Origin: Amanita rubescens | Taxonomy: Eukaryota; Basidiomycota; Agaricomycetes; Agaricales; Amanitaceae | Length of the DNA: 64,000 nt | Reading direction: 5' to 3' | Assembly: GCA_015039365.1 (NCBI GenBank) | Contig: WION01000093.1 | Coordinates: forward strand, 107,250-171,249 | In this document: positions 9,629 to 20,988 of the stretch, piece after piece | How the letters are laid out: every line of letters starts with the position of its first letter | Numbering within the stretch: position 1 is the stretch's first letter | Position numbers and translations under genes: made by a program | The notes under the pieces: generated by a model | Databases searched by the model: none | The model's input: only the letters and a program-made list of their open reading frames with translations | Told to the model about the DNA's origin: nothing

Positions 9629-12551
9629 AAAAAAAAAGGCACATCTCTCTCCTTTCATCATGTCGCGCGCTGGAGCGCGTCAATTTCCACAACTCCCTGT
9701 TTTCTGGTCAAAACCGCCTCTCAGTTTCCCCGGTTCGAAGAAACTTATAGAAGAACCTCTCCCCTCCTAATTCATTCCTCGCTTCAACACGCCTCGGATA
9801 TAGATTTCTCTCTTTTCTTTTTGTTATAAATATTGCATGGCAAGTACATAATAGAAGGTTTCACCATATTATTTGTAGACCCTTGACTTGTTGACTACGC
9901 TTATCTCTAGATTGACACGACTACGCCGTTCTATAGTCAACTTTCAGCCACCTCGGGTGCCCGCAGATTCCATCTTTCCCTATCTCAACTCGTTCTGCCG
10001 ATCATTATGATCATTATGCCCATTTACGTATCCTCAATCTCAATAGAGTGGCCCGTGGATAGATTAGAGGTTACTTGCATGATAGCATTTTTATTTTTGG
10101 GGTGCACAGATAGACAGGATTCGTAATTTAATTGCAATGACATGCGATATATTCTATGATATGATAAGTGAAGGGTTGGTTTATGCACGTATCATCAATC
10201 CCCGACACAGCCCGGCCGCAGGGGCCCATGGCAGTGGTGCTAGTCCTTTTATGGAGATTTGCTCCGATGCGATTCAACTCGCCCCGTTTCAGAGGGAAGG
10301 AGAGAGAAAAAAAATTGCTCGCCTCCGTTAAGTCCCCCGTCGCGAGGCCTCAAGGTCTGGAGCGGAGGGGCGACCACACCGGATGCATCATCAAAAAATC
10401 GCGCCCACCTCGGCACTCCTGCGGGGTAAGAAAGTAGGTAGGCAAGACAACGGTATCTTGGGTATCTTGGTATCTTGGGTTATCAATAGATAAGCACTGG
10501 GCTCGACGGATCCTTTTCTCTGTTATTTTTAGGTCTTTCTTGACTTTGACAAGTCGTTTCGCGCGATAAAGCCCGTGATTTTGATTAGAGCATGATTACG
10601 CCATTATGAGCGCACTGTGTTTATGCTTTGGCCTGTCTGCAGCCTGGTACAGCACTGCAAATGCATAAAGTGCATGTTGCATGCGCGTATGGTAATGGGG
10701 TAGTTTATTTTTAATCAGGCCTCGGCTGGCCACTTGGCGGCGGTAAGCGGGGGCAGAGAGGGAAGCCTATTCTTGAAGACGCGGTTCAATTCGAGAGATA
10801 AGGATGGCGTTCACACCCCCGAAATGGAGTCACGTCGGTTCTCCTCACTCAGAATAGGTCTCGAGACGCTGCGTGTCCTCAATCGGAATTGCGATACACC
10901 GAAGTAGAAGGAGACGGCGATCAGGAAGCGCCGCTAGTTTCGGGAAAGTATGTACGCGGGTTGTCCGCGTTGCGAAGGTGTGGCTGGGTGTGGGCGCTTG
11001 TGGCCTTGTTCCATGGCTGTTGCATGTATCGGAGACGTACAAGACAGCCGTATATAGTTGATACTCGGCGGCTGTCATTGACCATATGTCTATTTGCTTT
11101 CGTGCTGACATGGGATACGCGAAATGACGACTGGAGTAAGACCTTTAAGCGTCGCATATCTGGGGAGAGAACTTAATAACGCAAAATGTTCACGCGTGAT
11201 AAACTCGCGCTGACCAGGTAAAATCAGAGGTTTTGGTTCTCATTTCAAGTGCCTGTGGCAGTACCGTAAATGCAAATCTGAAATAACGAAGAGTTTCCTA
11301 TGGTGCTGGGTTGGTGCTCAAGTTAATTGTGAGACTGGTGTGGAGTGACAGCCCCACCTACGTCGCATGTTTCAACTTTGACCTCCTTAGTCCTAATCAA
11401 AGAGCGAGGGACCAAAGGTAACCATTCTCCAAAGCGCTAATATTACACCATCTGTTAGTTAGTTTTTTTTCTTTCAAACAGGCCTGAATGTCCTGAGGTG
11501 GCGTAGTAATGGAATAACAAAGATAGAAGGTTCCATTGACGGAATGAAGAGAAGAGCTCGAGGATTCGAGGTATTTTCTTAGATGGTCAAATCATATGGC
11601 TGACCGTGTTCCTCCGTTGACACCGTTGCAGAGTGGCCTGAAAACGAACCCACGACGATCAAGGAACCTTCAAGTGACCTGCATCTTGAACGGGCTGCGC
11701 CTAAGTTTAGATTGCCACTCAAGATGGCGCAGTAGCGAGATAGCTTGATAGACAGGAGTCACGACAACGGAATGGATCTAGGAATGAAGATTCCTACATG
11801 TACCTCGATCAATAGGTACGTTCAGTAGACATATTTAGCTTGGATGTAGAGATATCTAGGTTGCAAGGAGCACTAGCTGAAACATCGCCTGCCCGCCAAT
11901 AATGATATTAGCGTAGCGTACTACTCCGTGTAGAATGAACAGGTACTTACAACGCGGATACAGACCCGAGTAATGCCTCTGAATGTCTGTTTTAAAAAAA
12001 TAGTTGTCTACGGTATTCAACGTTGCGGGCGGTTAAGCAGGCAAAGTCGAGACGGAAATCAACACTGGCGCTTCAAGTTCAACCAGTGCAGAATTTCTCC
12101 ATTCGTGAACGGAGGGCGTACTTAAGTGGAAGCTATTAATCTTTGTAATAAACAAGTTTTAGAATGAAACTCATACCATTCAAAGCGCTTCCACCAGTAG
12201 TATCAAGTGGATATTAAGAGGCATTCGACGGCCGCGGGTAGTAACGCGGTGCGGCGTGTCACGTATGTAACCCTAACCCTATCGTTACTGCCACCGTGCG
12301 CCGCGGTGCTATTCCTCCCTCGCTACACCTGTCCAAATAAGATAGAACTCAATAGAGGGTTAATGTAGTTCATGTATGCTCAAATTGTTATCTACCCATT
12401 GGCTCACTGACGCAGCCACTATTTTTTATCCGATAGGACGCCAAACCATCGCTTTCAACCCTTCCTCTCTAGTCTTTCGAGCTACTTAGTGATTCCCTCA
12501 GGCATGAACGGTGAAGTGCTTACCTCAGTGCAAATCCTGAAAAACTTGTTA
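9629..12551. other. Long intergenic stretch, no recognisable gene
   Basis: About 2.9 kb. The first ~250 bp are A/T- and pyrimidine-rich and probably hold the cre1 3' UTR. Open frames here are short, overlap on both strands and match nothing I know. A GGTATCTTG repeat lies near 10452-10480. Two telomere-like CCCTAA units occur near 12271. No tRNA fold was recognised. Confidence 0.5.
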
Positions 12552-12956
12552 GTGCGCATTTTACGTGCTCTTAGTCGATCCCGAAGGATCTTAAGCCCGG
12601 GGCACGGCAAGGGAAGCACGAGGATAAGAGGTTACCAACCTCTTATCCATCCCCGGGACGCACCTGATTTTGATGTTTGGGTGGGGCAGACGAGGCGGGC
12701 GATGGCGGCGAAGGCCTACAAGAAAGAAAAAGGCAACGCAGAATGTAAATGAGAAAAATGGAATCAAACGAGTGTCTCTCTCAGCACCACCAGACCCTCC
12801 TCGCACCACCACTGTACTTTGCCGCTACGACTCTTGCACTCAACCACGCAGCAAATTCTTCTTTCAACTCTTCAGAGACATCTTCATCTTCGACGACTCT
12901 CCTTTGGTGCATGACCGGCGGCGGACTTCTCAGAGCTGTGGGTCTTTTAGGAGTGC
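12552..12956. repeat. Direct repeat copy A (about 0.4 kb)
   Basis: Closely similar, in the same orientation, to 14872-15294, differing by scattered substitutions and small indels. It starts at GTGCGC and ends in GGAGTG, after which the two copies diverge abruptly. It contains the 3' part of an unknown gene plus a downstream hairpin. It sits directly beyond the 3' end of the terpene-synthase-like gene. Confidence 0.85.
12622..12648. other. Perfect hairpin in repeat copy A
   Basis: GGATAAGAGGTT, a 3-nt loop ACC, then the exact complement. It lies about 130 bp beyond the stop of the truncated minus-strand copy, as does the partner hairpin in copy B. It could be a 3' UTR or 3'-end-processing structure. 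Confidence 0.6.
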
Positions 12957-12978
12957 TATCCATGTTCACACAAGCCAA
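12781..12978 (-). pseudogene. Truncated duplicate of the 15119-15574 gene
   Basis: The last 56 or so residues (from PKRPTALRSPPPVMH to RRVWWC and the stop) match the C-terminus of the protein at 15119-15574 with few changes. Upstream of that, similarity ends at the duplication breakpoint (about 12956), and only a short unrelated lead-in with an ATG remains. No promoter or N-terminal half is present, so this is best read as a gene fragment carried by the direct duplication. Confidence 0.75.
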
Positions 12979-13013
12979 ACATTTAAATGTTTATAATTAG
13001 CTACTACTAACTC

Positions 13014-14420
13014 TCAAGAAATGCCAGAAACTTGAGGTGGGTTCAAGAAGACCCATCCAAATGCTTTCACTTCTTCTCCCTTAGTCCCGAAATACAGCTC
13101 CGTCTCATAAAACCAATGGACATTCCCAGAGATGTAGTCCCGCAGAATATGGATGTATGCATCAAGGCTTCTGACTAGCTTTGACAGGCCCACGCTCGGT
13201 TGTAACAGGGAAAGGGATTTGATTAATGGCGTCTTGTCTTGGTCACTGTTATTTGCCCGAATCACGATCGACTTGATGGAAGTCACTATCCATGAATACG
13301 TTGAATTCTCCATGCTAGGTCGGGGCCTGCAAGAATGAGCGAGAGATTGAAGGCAGTTGTCCAAGTCCAAAAAGGAACGGATTTTGTTTTTGAGGATATT
13401 TACAACGGCGTTGATGGCCCCTTGCGACGAAAGGTTTCTGGAAAGCATACAGACCATGACGGTGTTGTGAGGGAGGTGGTCGGGAGGCGGTCGGATACGT
13501 GTAGAATGGAATTGGCTGTAAGACACGATGTCCTAAGGAGAACCATTTTCATCAGCTCATGTTTGGTAAGCAAGTTATTATATGTACCAGAGATAAGGCG
13601 ACAATTTCCGCCGCGAGGTCTCGTAGAGTGTCTAGAGCGTGGACAAGTATGGTCCGAGCTGCGCAGAGGTCCGGTGAATGGCTGTCTATGTCCGTGTCTT
13701 CAAGAGGCCTGTGTCCCAGTGCAACCTCGATAAGGTCAAAAATCATGTCTGCACCGCTCATATCTCTCCTTAGCGACACGTAAGATTCGAGGACGTTTGG
13801 GTCGTCGTTTCCGAGGAACGGAGTTGGTGGTGGTTTCAGGGAATCAAGTTGGGCGCGTTGGTAGGTGAGAGATGAGCGAGAGAAACGAGCGTGCCATGTC
13901 AGAGAGGCACGAGAGCAGAAGAGAGTCAATTCTGGAGTCAGGCTAGATACTTCGCATTAAAGCGTGTTATCAGAAGACGTATTGCACACCCTTTAAACAG
14001 CTCGTGCTCGTTCAGAATTTCGATCCCCCTGTTGGTACTTTCCTGAGGCACGTTGCACTCCACCGCGCCTGTCTGGCTCAGCCACCATCCAGATTGTGCA
14101 AAGTTTCTGGCAAGCACCAACCTTTGGTGCGCAAACGTCAAGACGGTCATAAAGTCGGTTAGGAATCGTAATTGCGGCGGATCGCATGTTGGAAAGCATA
14201 GTCCGCAGAGGAGCCCGATTTTCGCAGTGGGGACGATAGCACGTTCGCTGTTGGACAGCGTGATGTCAGGTTCCGAGCCTGAGATGGGTTTGGGTTTCAA
14301 GAAGCGGGCTTCCGATGTAAGAGTGACGGAGCGACAGGCTTTGTTGGCGCGCAGTTCAAAAGAGCGGGTAAGAGTGGGAAGATCAGGCAACTGAATGCTT
14401 GTGGAAGAGGGCGAGGCCAT
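13014..14420 (-). CDS. Sesquiterpene-synthase-like protein, degenerate active site
   Basis: Start ATG at 14418-14420, stop at 13014-13016. Terpene cyclase landmarks are present: LCGLCFPTCDPPQLR, WHARFSR, SLRRDMSGADMIFDLIE, a DIVSY segment, HN in DHLPHNTV, and near the end GNVHWFYETELYFG (the helix with the RY-like pair). Introns include 13533-13587 and 13943-13989. One at about 14069-14120 and perhaps a longer one within 13200-13340 are less certain. In the family these enzymes cyclise farnesyl diphosphate using a DDxxD/DExxD motif and an NDxxSxxxE motif. Here the first motif is not visible at the expected place (FAHQ..SQTGA), and the second reads LDIVSYSQF, lacking N and E. It may be a decaying or repurposed cyclase. 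It is flanked by the direct duplication. Confidence 0.75.
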
Positions 14421-14871
14421 GGCAGGTTAAACGTTAACCGCGCTGATCTCAATGCTCACTAGTCACTGACGAGCTACCAGAGTCAGAGTTGCCTTCGCGG
14501 TTGTAAATGGCAACGTACATTATGTAATGTGACTATCGTGACTACGTTCTGCTCCGATGATACGCTCATGATCTCGGAAAAAGGGCCAAAGCTGGTTCAT
14601 GTATGCTCAAATCAATTAGTCTGCATTCCTTCAAGCAGATAATTGAACAAGGAATACATATCAAGCCGTCCTTTCTAATACTCGGAAAAACTAAATGAAA
14701 TCGAGGCAGTACATGAAGTTGGGTGGATCGGCGACTTCCCTCCAATTGGCAAGCCCTTGAATAATGTTTGGCGTAGAGAACAACGGAATTCCCTTTTGAG
14801 GATCTTAGCAAGATAAACTCAAGCATGGAGGGCTAGGTGCTCACCGCTATAAAGATCTTGAAAGTTGTTGG
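14421..14871. other. Intergenic upstream of terpene-synthase-like gene
   Basis: About 450 bp. No gene was recognised; short frames only. TTCATGTATGCTCAAAT near 14595 also occurs near 12370, so the duplication may once have extended further left. Confidence 0.4.
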
Positions 14872-15294
14872 GTGCGCTTTTACGTGCTCTTGGTCGATCC
14901 CGAAGGATCTTAAGCCCGGGGCCCACGGCAAGGGAAGCACGAGGATAAGAGGTTACTAGCCTCTTATCCATCCCCGGGACGCACCTGGTTTTGATGTTTG
15001 GGGGGCGAACGAGGCGGGCGACGGCGGCGGAAGCCTACAAGAAAGAAAAAAAAACCAAGGCAAACATCAGCTTGATTCATGGAAACGGAGAAAAAATGGA
15101 ATCAAACGAATGCCTCTCTCAGCACCACCAGACCTTCCTCGCACCACCACTGTGCTTTGCCGCTACGACTCTTGCACTCAACCACGCGGCAAATTCTTCT
15201 TTCAACTCTTCAGAGACATCTTCATCTTCGACGACTCTCCTTTTGTGCATGACCGGCGGCGGATTTCTCAGAGCCGTAGGTCTTTTAGGAGTGC
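14872..15294. repeat. Direct repeat copy B (about 0.4 kb)
   Basis: Partner of 12552-12956. This copy is the likely parent, because the reading frame on the minus strand continues past its right edge (15294) into an intact N-terminal region. Confidence 0.85.
14943..14969. other. Hairpin in repeat copy B
   Basis: Same structure as at 12622-12648, with one G.T pair (GGATAAGAGGTT / AGCCTCTTATCC). Pairing survives the substitution between the copies. Lies about 150 bp beyond the stop at 15119. Confidence 0.55.
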
Positions 15295-15574
15295 GGCGAA
15301 CGAAAACGAAGGATCCATCCTCGCCGTCGGCAACGGCGATAGTCTTGACGCGCCTGCGGATAGGAGTCTGAGCCTGGCCAGCCTTGTGGATTGTAACCAT
15401 CTTTCGGTTTTCATCCTGAATGAGCACTGGCGACCCGGCGACCGACAAATCCTTCTCAAAGCGGACGCGGACTGGATCTACAGGAACGTCAGACATATGA
15501 ACGGGGGAGGTATGATGCCGACGACCAGCGCCAGCGTTGAAAATGAGAGATGTGATAGCGTGCATGGTATGCAT
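15119..15574 (-). CDS. Uncharacterised small basic/acidic protein
   Basis: I do not recognise this family. The frame gives about 151 residues from the ATG at 15574; a second ATG at 15496 would give 125 residues beginning MSDVPVDPVRVRFEKDL, which looks like the conserved core. The sequence has short beta-like stretches (VLIQDENRKMVTIHK, KTIAVADGEDGSFVFVRR), then a proline/arginine-rich segment (RTPKRPTALRNPPPVMHKRR). An acidic helix (VVEDEDVSEELKEEFAAWL) follows, and it ends KVWWC. No signal peptide or membrane segment is evident. The C-terminal third is duplicated at 12781-12978. Its upstream region holds the imperfect repeat GCATGGTAT. Confidence 0.6.
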   Translation of the reverse strand: MHTMHAITSLIFNAGAGRRHHTSPVHMSDVPVDPVRVRFEKDLSVAGSPVLIQDENRKMVTIHKAGQAQTPIRRRVKTIAVADGEDGSFVFVRRTPKRPTALRNPPPVMHKRRVVEDEDVSEELKEEFAAWLSARVVAAKHSGGARKVWWC

Positions 15575-16172
15575 GGTATGTGGCAATGTGTGTGTAGGTG
15601 AAGAAAGGCGTCTGATGCTCTCTGGTGTATGTTATATAGCGCATTTCAATGTCAGCCGATCGTAGCCCCTAACTCCTCGATGCGGGGATGACACAGCCTC
15701 CGAAATTAAATAAACATCGGCCACGAAAGCACAATTTCTGGCAAGGCCGCGCGGGAGAGGTCTCCGAGATTCGAAAACAATCTCGAGGAATTCCAGGAAT
15801 AATAATTCAACATGGGGATATGGATCAGTAAAAGCCGAGAGTCAAGAATATATCTATTTTTAAAATATTAATAAATTGTATATTTGATCATCGCCTTGCA
15901 GAATATAACAGTTCAACGTTCAACGTTCGACATCTCGGTTACCTAAGTCCCTCGTAAGGTTACCTCCAAGGTCGAGGGACGCATAAAGGTAATAACAACG
16001 GAGGCAGAACATTCAAAGCTAGAGGCGCCGCCGCCGTCGTGACTGACGGCTGTTGTCAGTGTGACACACTCGGCCTCAATGTCGGAGGATTCTGATCCTC
16101 TGTATCTCTTTTATTTGCGCCGGCTCGCACGATGTAAACCCACTCTTATCCAAGGTAGCGCTTGTCTAGGCA
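15575..16172. other. Intergenic between divergent genes
   Basis: About 600 bp between the unknown minus-strand gene and the glycosylase gene. It has an AT-rich patch (15850-15900) and direct repeats GTTCAACGTTC near 15910. The glycosylase may extend further upstream into this region. No separate gene is seen. Confidence 0.4.
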
Positions 16173-16860
16173 ATGCATACCTCAAGACTGACGAGAAATG
16201 CAGAAGAACTTTCGAACAACTCGTGGAGACTGTTGGTTGCCGTGATTCTTCTCAACAAAACGTGCGGCAAGGCAGCCATACCTGTATTTTGGTCTATCAT
16301 GAAAGAGTGGCCTACGCCTTATCATCTTTCTCAAGGTTAGTCTGTGAGGAGCTTGTAACTCTTGGTGGCAGTTGCTTGACAGAGTAGCGTTTAGCTGGTG
16401 AAGACAGCCTGAAATCAATTATTGGTCAATTAGGATTGCAATCTCTCCGTGCACGGCGTCTAATCGAGATATCCTGCCTATACTTGCTCGATCCACCATC
16501 GGTATACCACCGCCGACCTTCACGACACGTCTTGAAGGGCAAACGTTACCCTCCGACTCCCATTTCGCATCTTCCAGGAACCGGTCCCTATGCACTCGAC
16601 TCTTATCGTATATTCTGTGATTCATACGATAATCCTGCTTCTGAGGAATGGAAAAATGTCATGCCAACGGACAAGGAACTGATCAAATTTTTGGTAAGCA
16701 TCTCGCTCATTTTAGTTTGCTTAACGTCGTAACATCACTACAGAAGTGGAAATGGGCTTATATCGAGCACAAGGAATGGAGACCTGGTGTCGGCGTTATA
16801 GGTCCTCTTAGGCTCCCATACCTTACGTCGCTCGTAAACGAGTTTTCGGGTAACGGATAA
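16173..16860 (+). CDS. MBD4-like HhH-GPD DNA glycosylase
   Basis: Exons 16173-16335, 16395-16693 and 16744-16860 join to 192 residues. The frame reads LLVAVILLNKTCGKAAIPVFW, EWPTPYHLSQAGED, LGLQSLRARRLIEI, and then the helix-hairpin-helix HLPGTGPYALDSYRIFC. MPTDKELIKFLKWKWAY and a HKEW tail follow. This is the catalytic domain of methyl-CpG-binding protein 4, which removes T (or U) from G mismatches made by deamination of 5-methylcytosine. The catalytic Asp is the D of ALDSYR. No methyl-CpG-binding domain is seen; fungal members usually lack it. The start is the first in-frame ATG after an upstream stop, so an additional 5' exon is possible. Confidence 0.88.
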
Positions 16861-17258
16861 CAAGGGTAGGAAAAACGATGCCCTCGTGGACAGCAATAGC
16901 ACTCAGAAATGGCATGGAATGAATGCCGATGACCTGCGTCCAGGAGCCTGGGAATGGTTGTGAACGATTGTTCACAGCTCTGGTCGGGACTGCCAGCGTA
17001 AGCTACTAGGTTCCTACGTTCAATGCTGCATAGTTATGTATTCATGTGCAGAGGCAGAATATACTGTAGTGCCATGTCTGCACCAACAGCTGGGCCAAGA
17101 TCAGGTTATTTGCAACGCGCTGCTTGAACAAATCCCGTGTGAGCTCTTTGAATATTACTAATTGTGTGAGAGAGAGAAGTTGACTGAGATATCTTCTTTG
17201 AACAGGCTCAATAGACCAAACCCCATTAAATATAACTGTTCAATGTCTAAAGAACATT
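16861..17258. other. Intergenic between convergent genes
   Basis: About 400 bp between the 3' ends of the glycosylase and SNF5 genes. No gene or structured element was recognised. Confidence 0.4.
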
Positions 17259-19233
17259 CTATGCAATCTTTTCGCGTTGCCCGTTTGCCCAGTAAAACAT
17301 TGCTGTGTCTGTATGATGAGTGTGATAAGTTACAAACGTCAGCCAACCTGTAAAACCACAATTGCTATCGCCGCCTAGCCCGTGTCGTCTGAAACTTGGA
17401 GGTCTCTCGACGCAATCTCCTGCACGGCACATTAGTTCTCCATTACGTTCATCAAGTAAAATGACGTACCGACTGGCACGTTCCCTCTCAACCTCCCTTC
17501 TTTCCACCTCCTCCGCAGTCAACTCTTCAAACTTGGTCCTAAATTCTTCAGCCTCCGCCCAATCTCTCCACACGCTCTTCAATGTTTTTGGTCCCCTTCC
17601 ATCCTTCGGCGCCCGACCCCAATTCAAACCCAACCCCGTCTTGTCCTTCACCACGCCCCAACCGCCCTTCGCAGGTTTCTCGCCACCACCCGCCGCAGTC
17701 GTATCATCACCCATGCCCAGGTCACCACCTATTACACCCCATTCAATCGCGTCTTTTTTGTGCTTCATGAGTTCTTCGTGGATAGCGTGCGCGACGAGCG
17801 GAATAGCTTCCCCTGATAGACCAAGTTCCACACAAAGTTTCAGAGCAAAATCCTCCGGCGTCAGTGGAGAGAGCAGGTCCCATTCGATATGATCCATCAA
17901 ATGGTAGTTTGCTATTTGTACGTCGATCTGTGGGTGAAACATGAGATTCTGATGTATAACGAAAAAGAGACGTTAAATACACTTAGAATAACGCGACATT
18001 CGTGCATGTCTTCTCCGTTCGGGGGAAGCGTGTCAAGGTCCAGTGCTCCATCCAGCCCAATCTCCATAGAAGCGACACCTTCCTGTTCTTCCAACTGAGC
18101 ACGAATCTGGTTCGCAACGGTATCCGCCCAAGGCGCAAGTGGCAGATCCAAGTCGGTACAAAATATCTTTGCGAAATTCTCGGGTGTGATAATCGTCTCG
18201 TTTATGTTCCAAATGAAACAGTCGCGTATTCTATGTGTCTCCGTCTCAAACTCGACACGGATAGGCACGAGAGCTGTTCGCCTTTGAGCCTGCTTCTCCA
18301 TGACGTCGGGAATGCTATTTAAATCTATTAAATCTATCGTGTTTCACACATTGCTGTAATAGATACTCACGGATACTCGTGCGGCGTAAGCCCGACCGTC
18401 CGCAGTTGAATGAATCTTGAAGGTGGTACCATGCCCAAGTAGCTTTGATCAATTTCCGCCTTGATATCATATTTTGGTGTCGACGATCGTCCAGGCGTTG
18501 ATGAAAACCCAGTAGCAGAACTAAACACCGACATTCCTGATACCATCCTGCCTCCTCTGCTTTGTCGTATTGATGTCCTAGTCCCACCACTCGCTACGAA
18601 ATCCGAGTCATCAGAGTCAATAGCCCCCGCGTCGGGAAGGTCGTCTCCTGAACCGGGATCTGCGTAGTTAACCACTCTTCCTCGTGTGGCTGTACGCGTG
18701 CTGGTAGTGGCGGATGAGGATGCGATGACGGGTTGCATGAGGAGGGACACGCCTGTTCGCATCCGTGATGCATAAGAAGACTGGAAGCCTTGCGGTGTGG
18801 TCGGAAGCGGTGGTCGTGGAGGGTTAAGAAGTGCAGGCGGAGGTACAACCGCGAGGTGTACGGGAGGTGGTTGATAGACTGGCGCTGCAGCATACACTGT
18901 TGATGTTGTTGGTGTTCCTGAAAGGTTGCTAGCACGTCCGGCGCGGGCGCGGGTGCTTCGCGTATTTCCGGTGTAGGTTTTAGGTGGAGGGGTTGTCGTT
19001 GTTGACCATGTTTGTAAATTTTTTATGTACGCTGCGCCAGGAATATTAGATATGTCAGAACGAGCGTTGTCCAACTCACCTTTCGAGTGCGCCGAATGTG
19101 GGGTTGGAGAAGCGTATCCGGATACACCGGCTACCGTACTATGTAGTTGTGCTAGATTGTTTTTGAACTGTAAGTCAGTCATGTTACTATACGGCTGATA
19201 CGCCGCGCCAGGTTGTGTCTGTCCATCAGCCAT
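17259..19233 (-). CDS. SNF5/SFH1 subunit of SWI/SNF-RSC chromatin remodeller
   Basis: Four exons on the minus strand (introns 17928-17980, 18315-18370, 19032-19079) join to 605 residues. The N-terminal ~260 residues are low-complexity, rich in T, S, P and A. The SNF5 domain then begins at HEYPIPDVMEKQAQRRTALV, with its two repeats VPIRVEFETETHRIRDCFIW..ITPENFA and DVQIANYHLMDHIEWDLLSP..TPEDFA. These are the hallmarks of SMARCB1/Snf5/Sfh1, the nucleosome-contacting core subunit of SWI/SNF and RSC complexes in the nucleus. A charged WRDWAEAEEF..VERREVERER segment follows, then a C-terminal tail without known motifs. It is divergent from the Pol beta-like gene with 80 bp between start codons. 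SNF5 and SFH1 could not be told apart by eye. Confidence 0.93.
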
Positions 19234-19313
19234 GAATGTGGCCGAGATTTGAGTAAGACGCGGAGGTCACGCTTTTTGTCACGTTACGTGACGCTACTAG
19301 TAAACCAAACCAC
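19234..19313. promoter_or_regulatory. Short divergent promoter, SNF5 / Pol beta-like
   Basis: 80 bp between two divergent start codons. It contains the near-palindrome CACGTTACGTGACG. Core elements such as TATA are not evident. Confidence 0.35.
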
Positions 19314-20988
19314 ATGCTGGCACAAGCTTTGCGCTCATGCACGCGCTCACAATTCTGTCCGCGCTTGCAACGTTATGTGAGCACTTCTGGTGGTCATAAT
19401 GCGGGTATTATTGAGATGCTTAAGAAAGGTGAGGCTTTTTTTGTCACTTGGAGTGGCGCACAATTGAATGAACGCCCTATTATAGAGCGCAATGCTTACA
19501 GCGAACAACCTGGTGCAAATGGCTACAAAATACGGGCATTCAGCAATGCTATCAAAGTCATAGAAGGACTCGACAAGCCAATATATTCCAGCACGGAAAC
19601 TCTCAAAGTGTGTACTGATTCTCCATGGCCATGCCAGTAAAATTGACAAGAATGATAGCTAAAAGGTATTGGTCGAAAGATTGCTAATAGAATAAGGTCA
19701 TTTTTAGAAATACATGTCCGTATGTATTCTGTACTACATGTTCCCGCGTCTGCTAACGAATAAGCTCATCCAGGCTACCGACCATCCACCCCAGTACATG
19801 GATGATACATTGCGCGCAATCGCACGAGCGCAGTTTTTGCAGATTCCCGGTTTAGGGTATGCTTTTCCATTCTGTTGCCCGCGTGGCACGCTGACGTACT
19901 TGTACAGCCGTTTGAAAGTGGACAAGCTTCTCGACCAAGGGTGCACAGGCATAGCAGACTTGCGTTCTCGCAAGTTTCGTTACCTGGTTACGCCAACGCA
20001 ACGAATACATGCGAAATATTTTGAACACGTCGAAAAGCCAGCTACACGAGAAGATGCTGAAATTGTGGTAGTAAGTCGGGTGCAGGACGATTGTTCGTAC
20101 CATGTTCATGATCATCTAATAGAAATTTATGCAACAAAACCTACCATCCAACTTCGATATTGTTTTGGCTGGCGACTGGTATGTCCACGCTACCCACTTG
20201 ACGCTCCGACTCACAGCATAGAAATAGTCGCCGCGGCCTACCTTCATTTCCGCACATTGATATAGTCCTTTCTCACTCCAAACACGTTCAAATTCCTGTT
20301 CCGGAGGTCTCACCAGACTCAGCATCCCCTTCGCCCAAACTGCGCTCCCTCAAACTCACATACATCAGGTTACAAGACAAAGAGTCTCATCCCTTACATG
20401 GTTACCCAGTTTCGGTCTTGACTAACCGCGGCTTGATCTGTGACACGTTATCAAGCGGAGATAGGATATGGAGAGGGATCGTCCGAATACCAGAGCTTGT
20501 CAGCAAACACGGTTTAGATGGCGAGGAACCTCTGGTGTGGCGTGATAGGCATGAGAGGTTGGATGACATTGACGCGGTAAAAGGGACATTTAGGCGAGTG
20601 AACATTGTGTGAGTTCTGTTTTCCTTGGAGTCGGATTGAGTTCAAGTGTTATTGCAGTCTGACGCCGCAAAAATCGCGCCCCGTGACACTGTTCATGATG
20701 ACGGGTGATCAAGAGTTCGTCAAATATGTACGGGCCCGAGCGTCGAATCTCGGGTTGCACCTTGATGAGTTTGGACTTTGGAAATGGCGCTCTGTCGAAA
20801 GTGCTGAATCAATGGAAGAACAGCACACGCCAGCTGCTACCGAAGGACAGGATCCGGAAAATACTGGCGGGTACTGGGAGCTCCTGAAAGTCTCAACAGA
20901 AAAAGATATCTTTTCGTTACTGGATATGGAATACGTTGAACCGCACCGCCGAAACTTTGGGTATCTGGAGACTGCTAAGCGGCGCTGA
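19314..20988 (+). CDS. DNA polymerase beta-like (family X), altered catalytic residues
   Basis: Seven exons (19314-19607, 19659-19715, 19774-19856, 19908-20070, 20123-20178, 20228-20608, 20658-20988) join to 454 residues. The intron at 19716-19773 carries a TGCTAAC branch site. The N-terminus is basic and Arg/Ser-rich, like a mitochondrial presequence. Domains in order are the lyase domain (YKIRAFSNAIKVI, then the hairpin LKGIGRKIANRIRSFLE), the second hairpin IPGLGRLKVDKLLDQG, and the fingers/palm (NLPSNFDIVLAGDCRRG, PHIDIVLSH). The thumb follows, with MMTGDQEFVKYVRARA, LDEFGLWKW and EKDIFSLLDMEYVEPHRRN. Against human Pol beta, D192 is kept, but D190 reads H, D256 reads N (FRRVNIVLTP) and the lyase K72 reads R. 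In the family this enzyme fills gaps in base-excision repair. Activity here is doubtful unless the lineage uses other residues. Confidence 0.88.

Noticed and set aside
10137..11176. Overlapping frames of 60-95 codons on both strands
   Set aside because: No homology, splice pattern or codon pattern distinguishes them from chance frames.
12268..12285. Telomere-like CCCTAA units
   Set aside because: Only two short units inside ordinary intergenic DNA; no evidence of a chromosome end or interstitial telomere tract.
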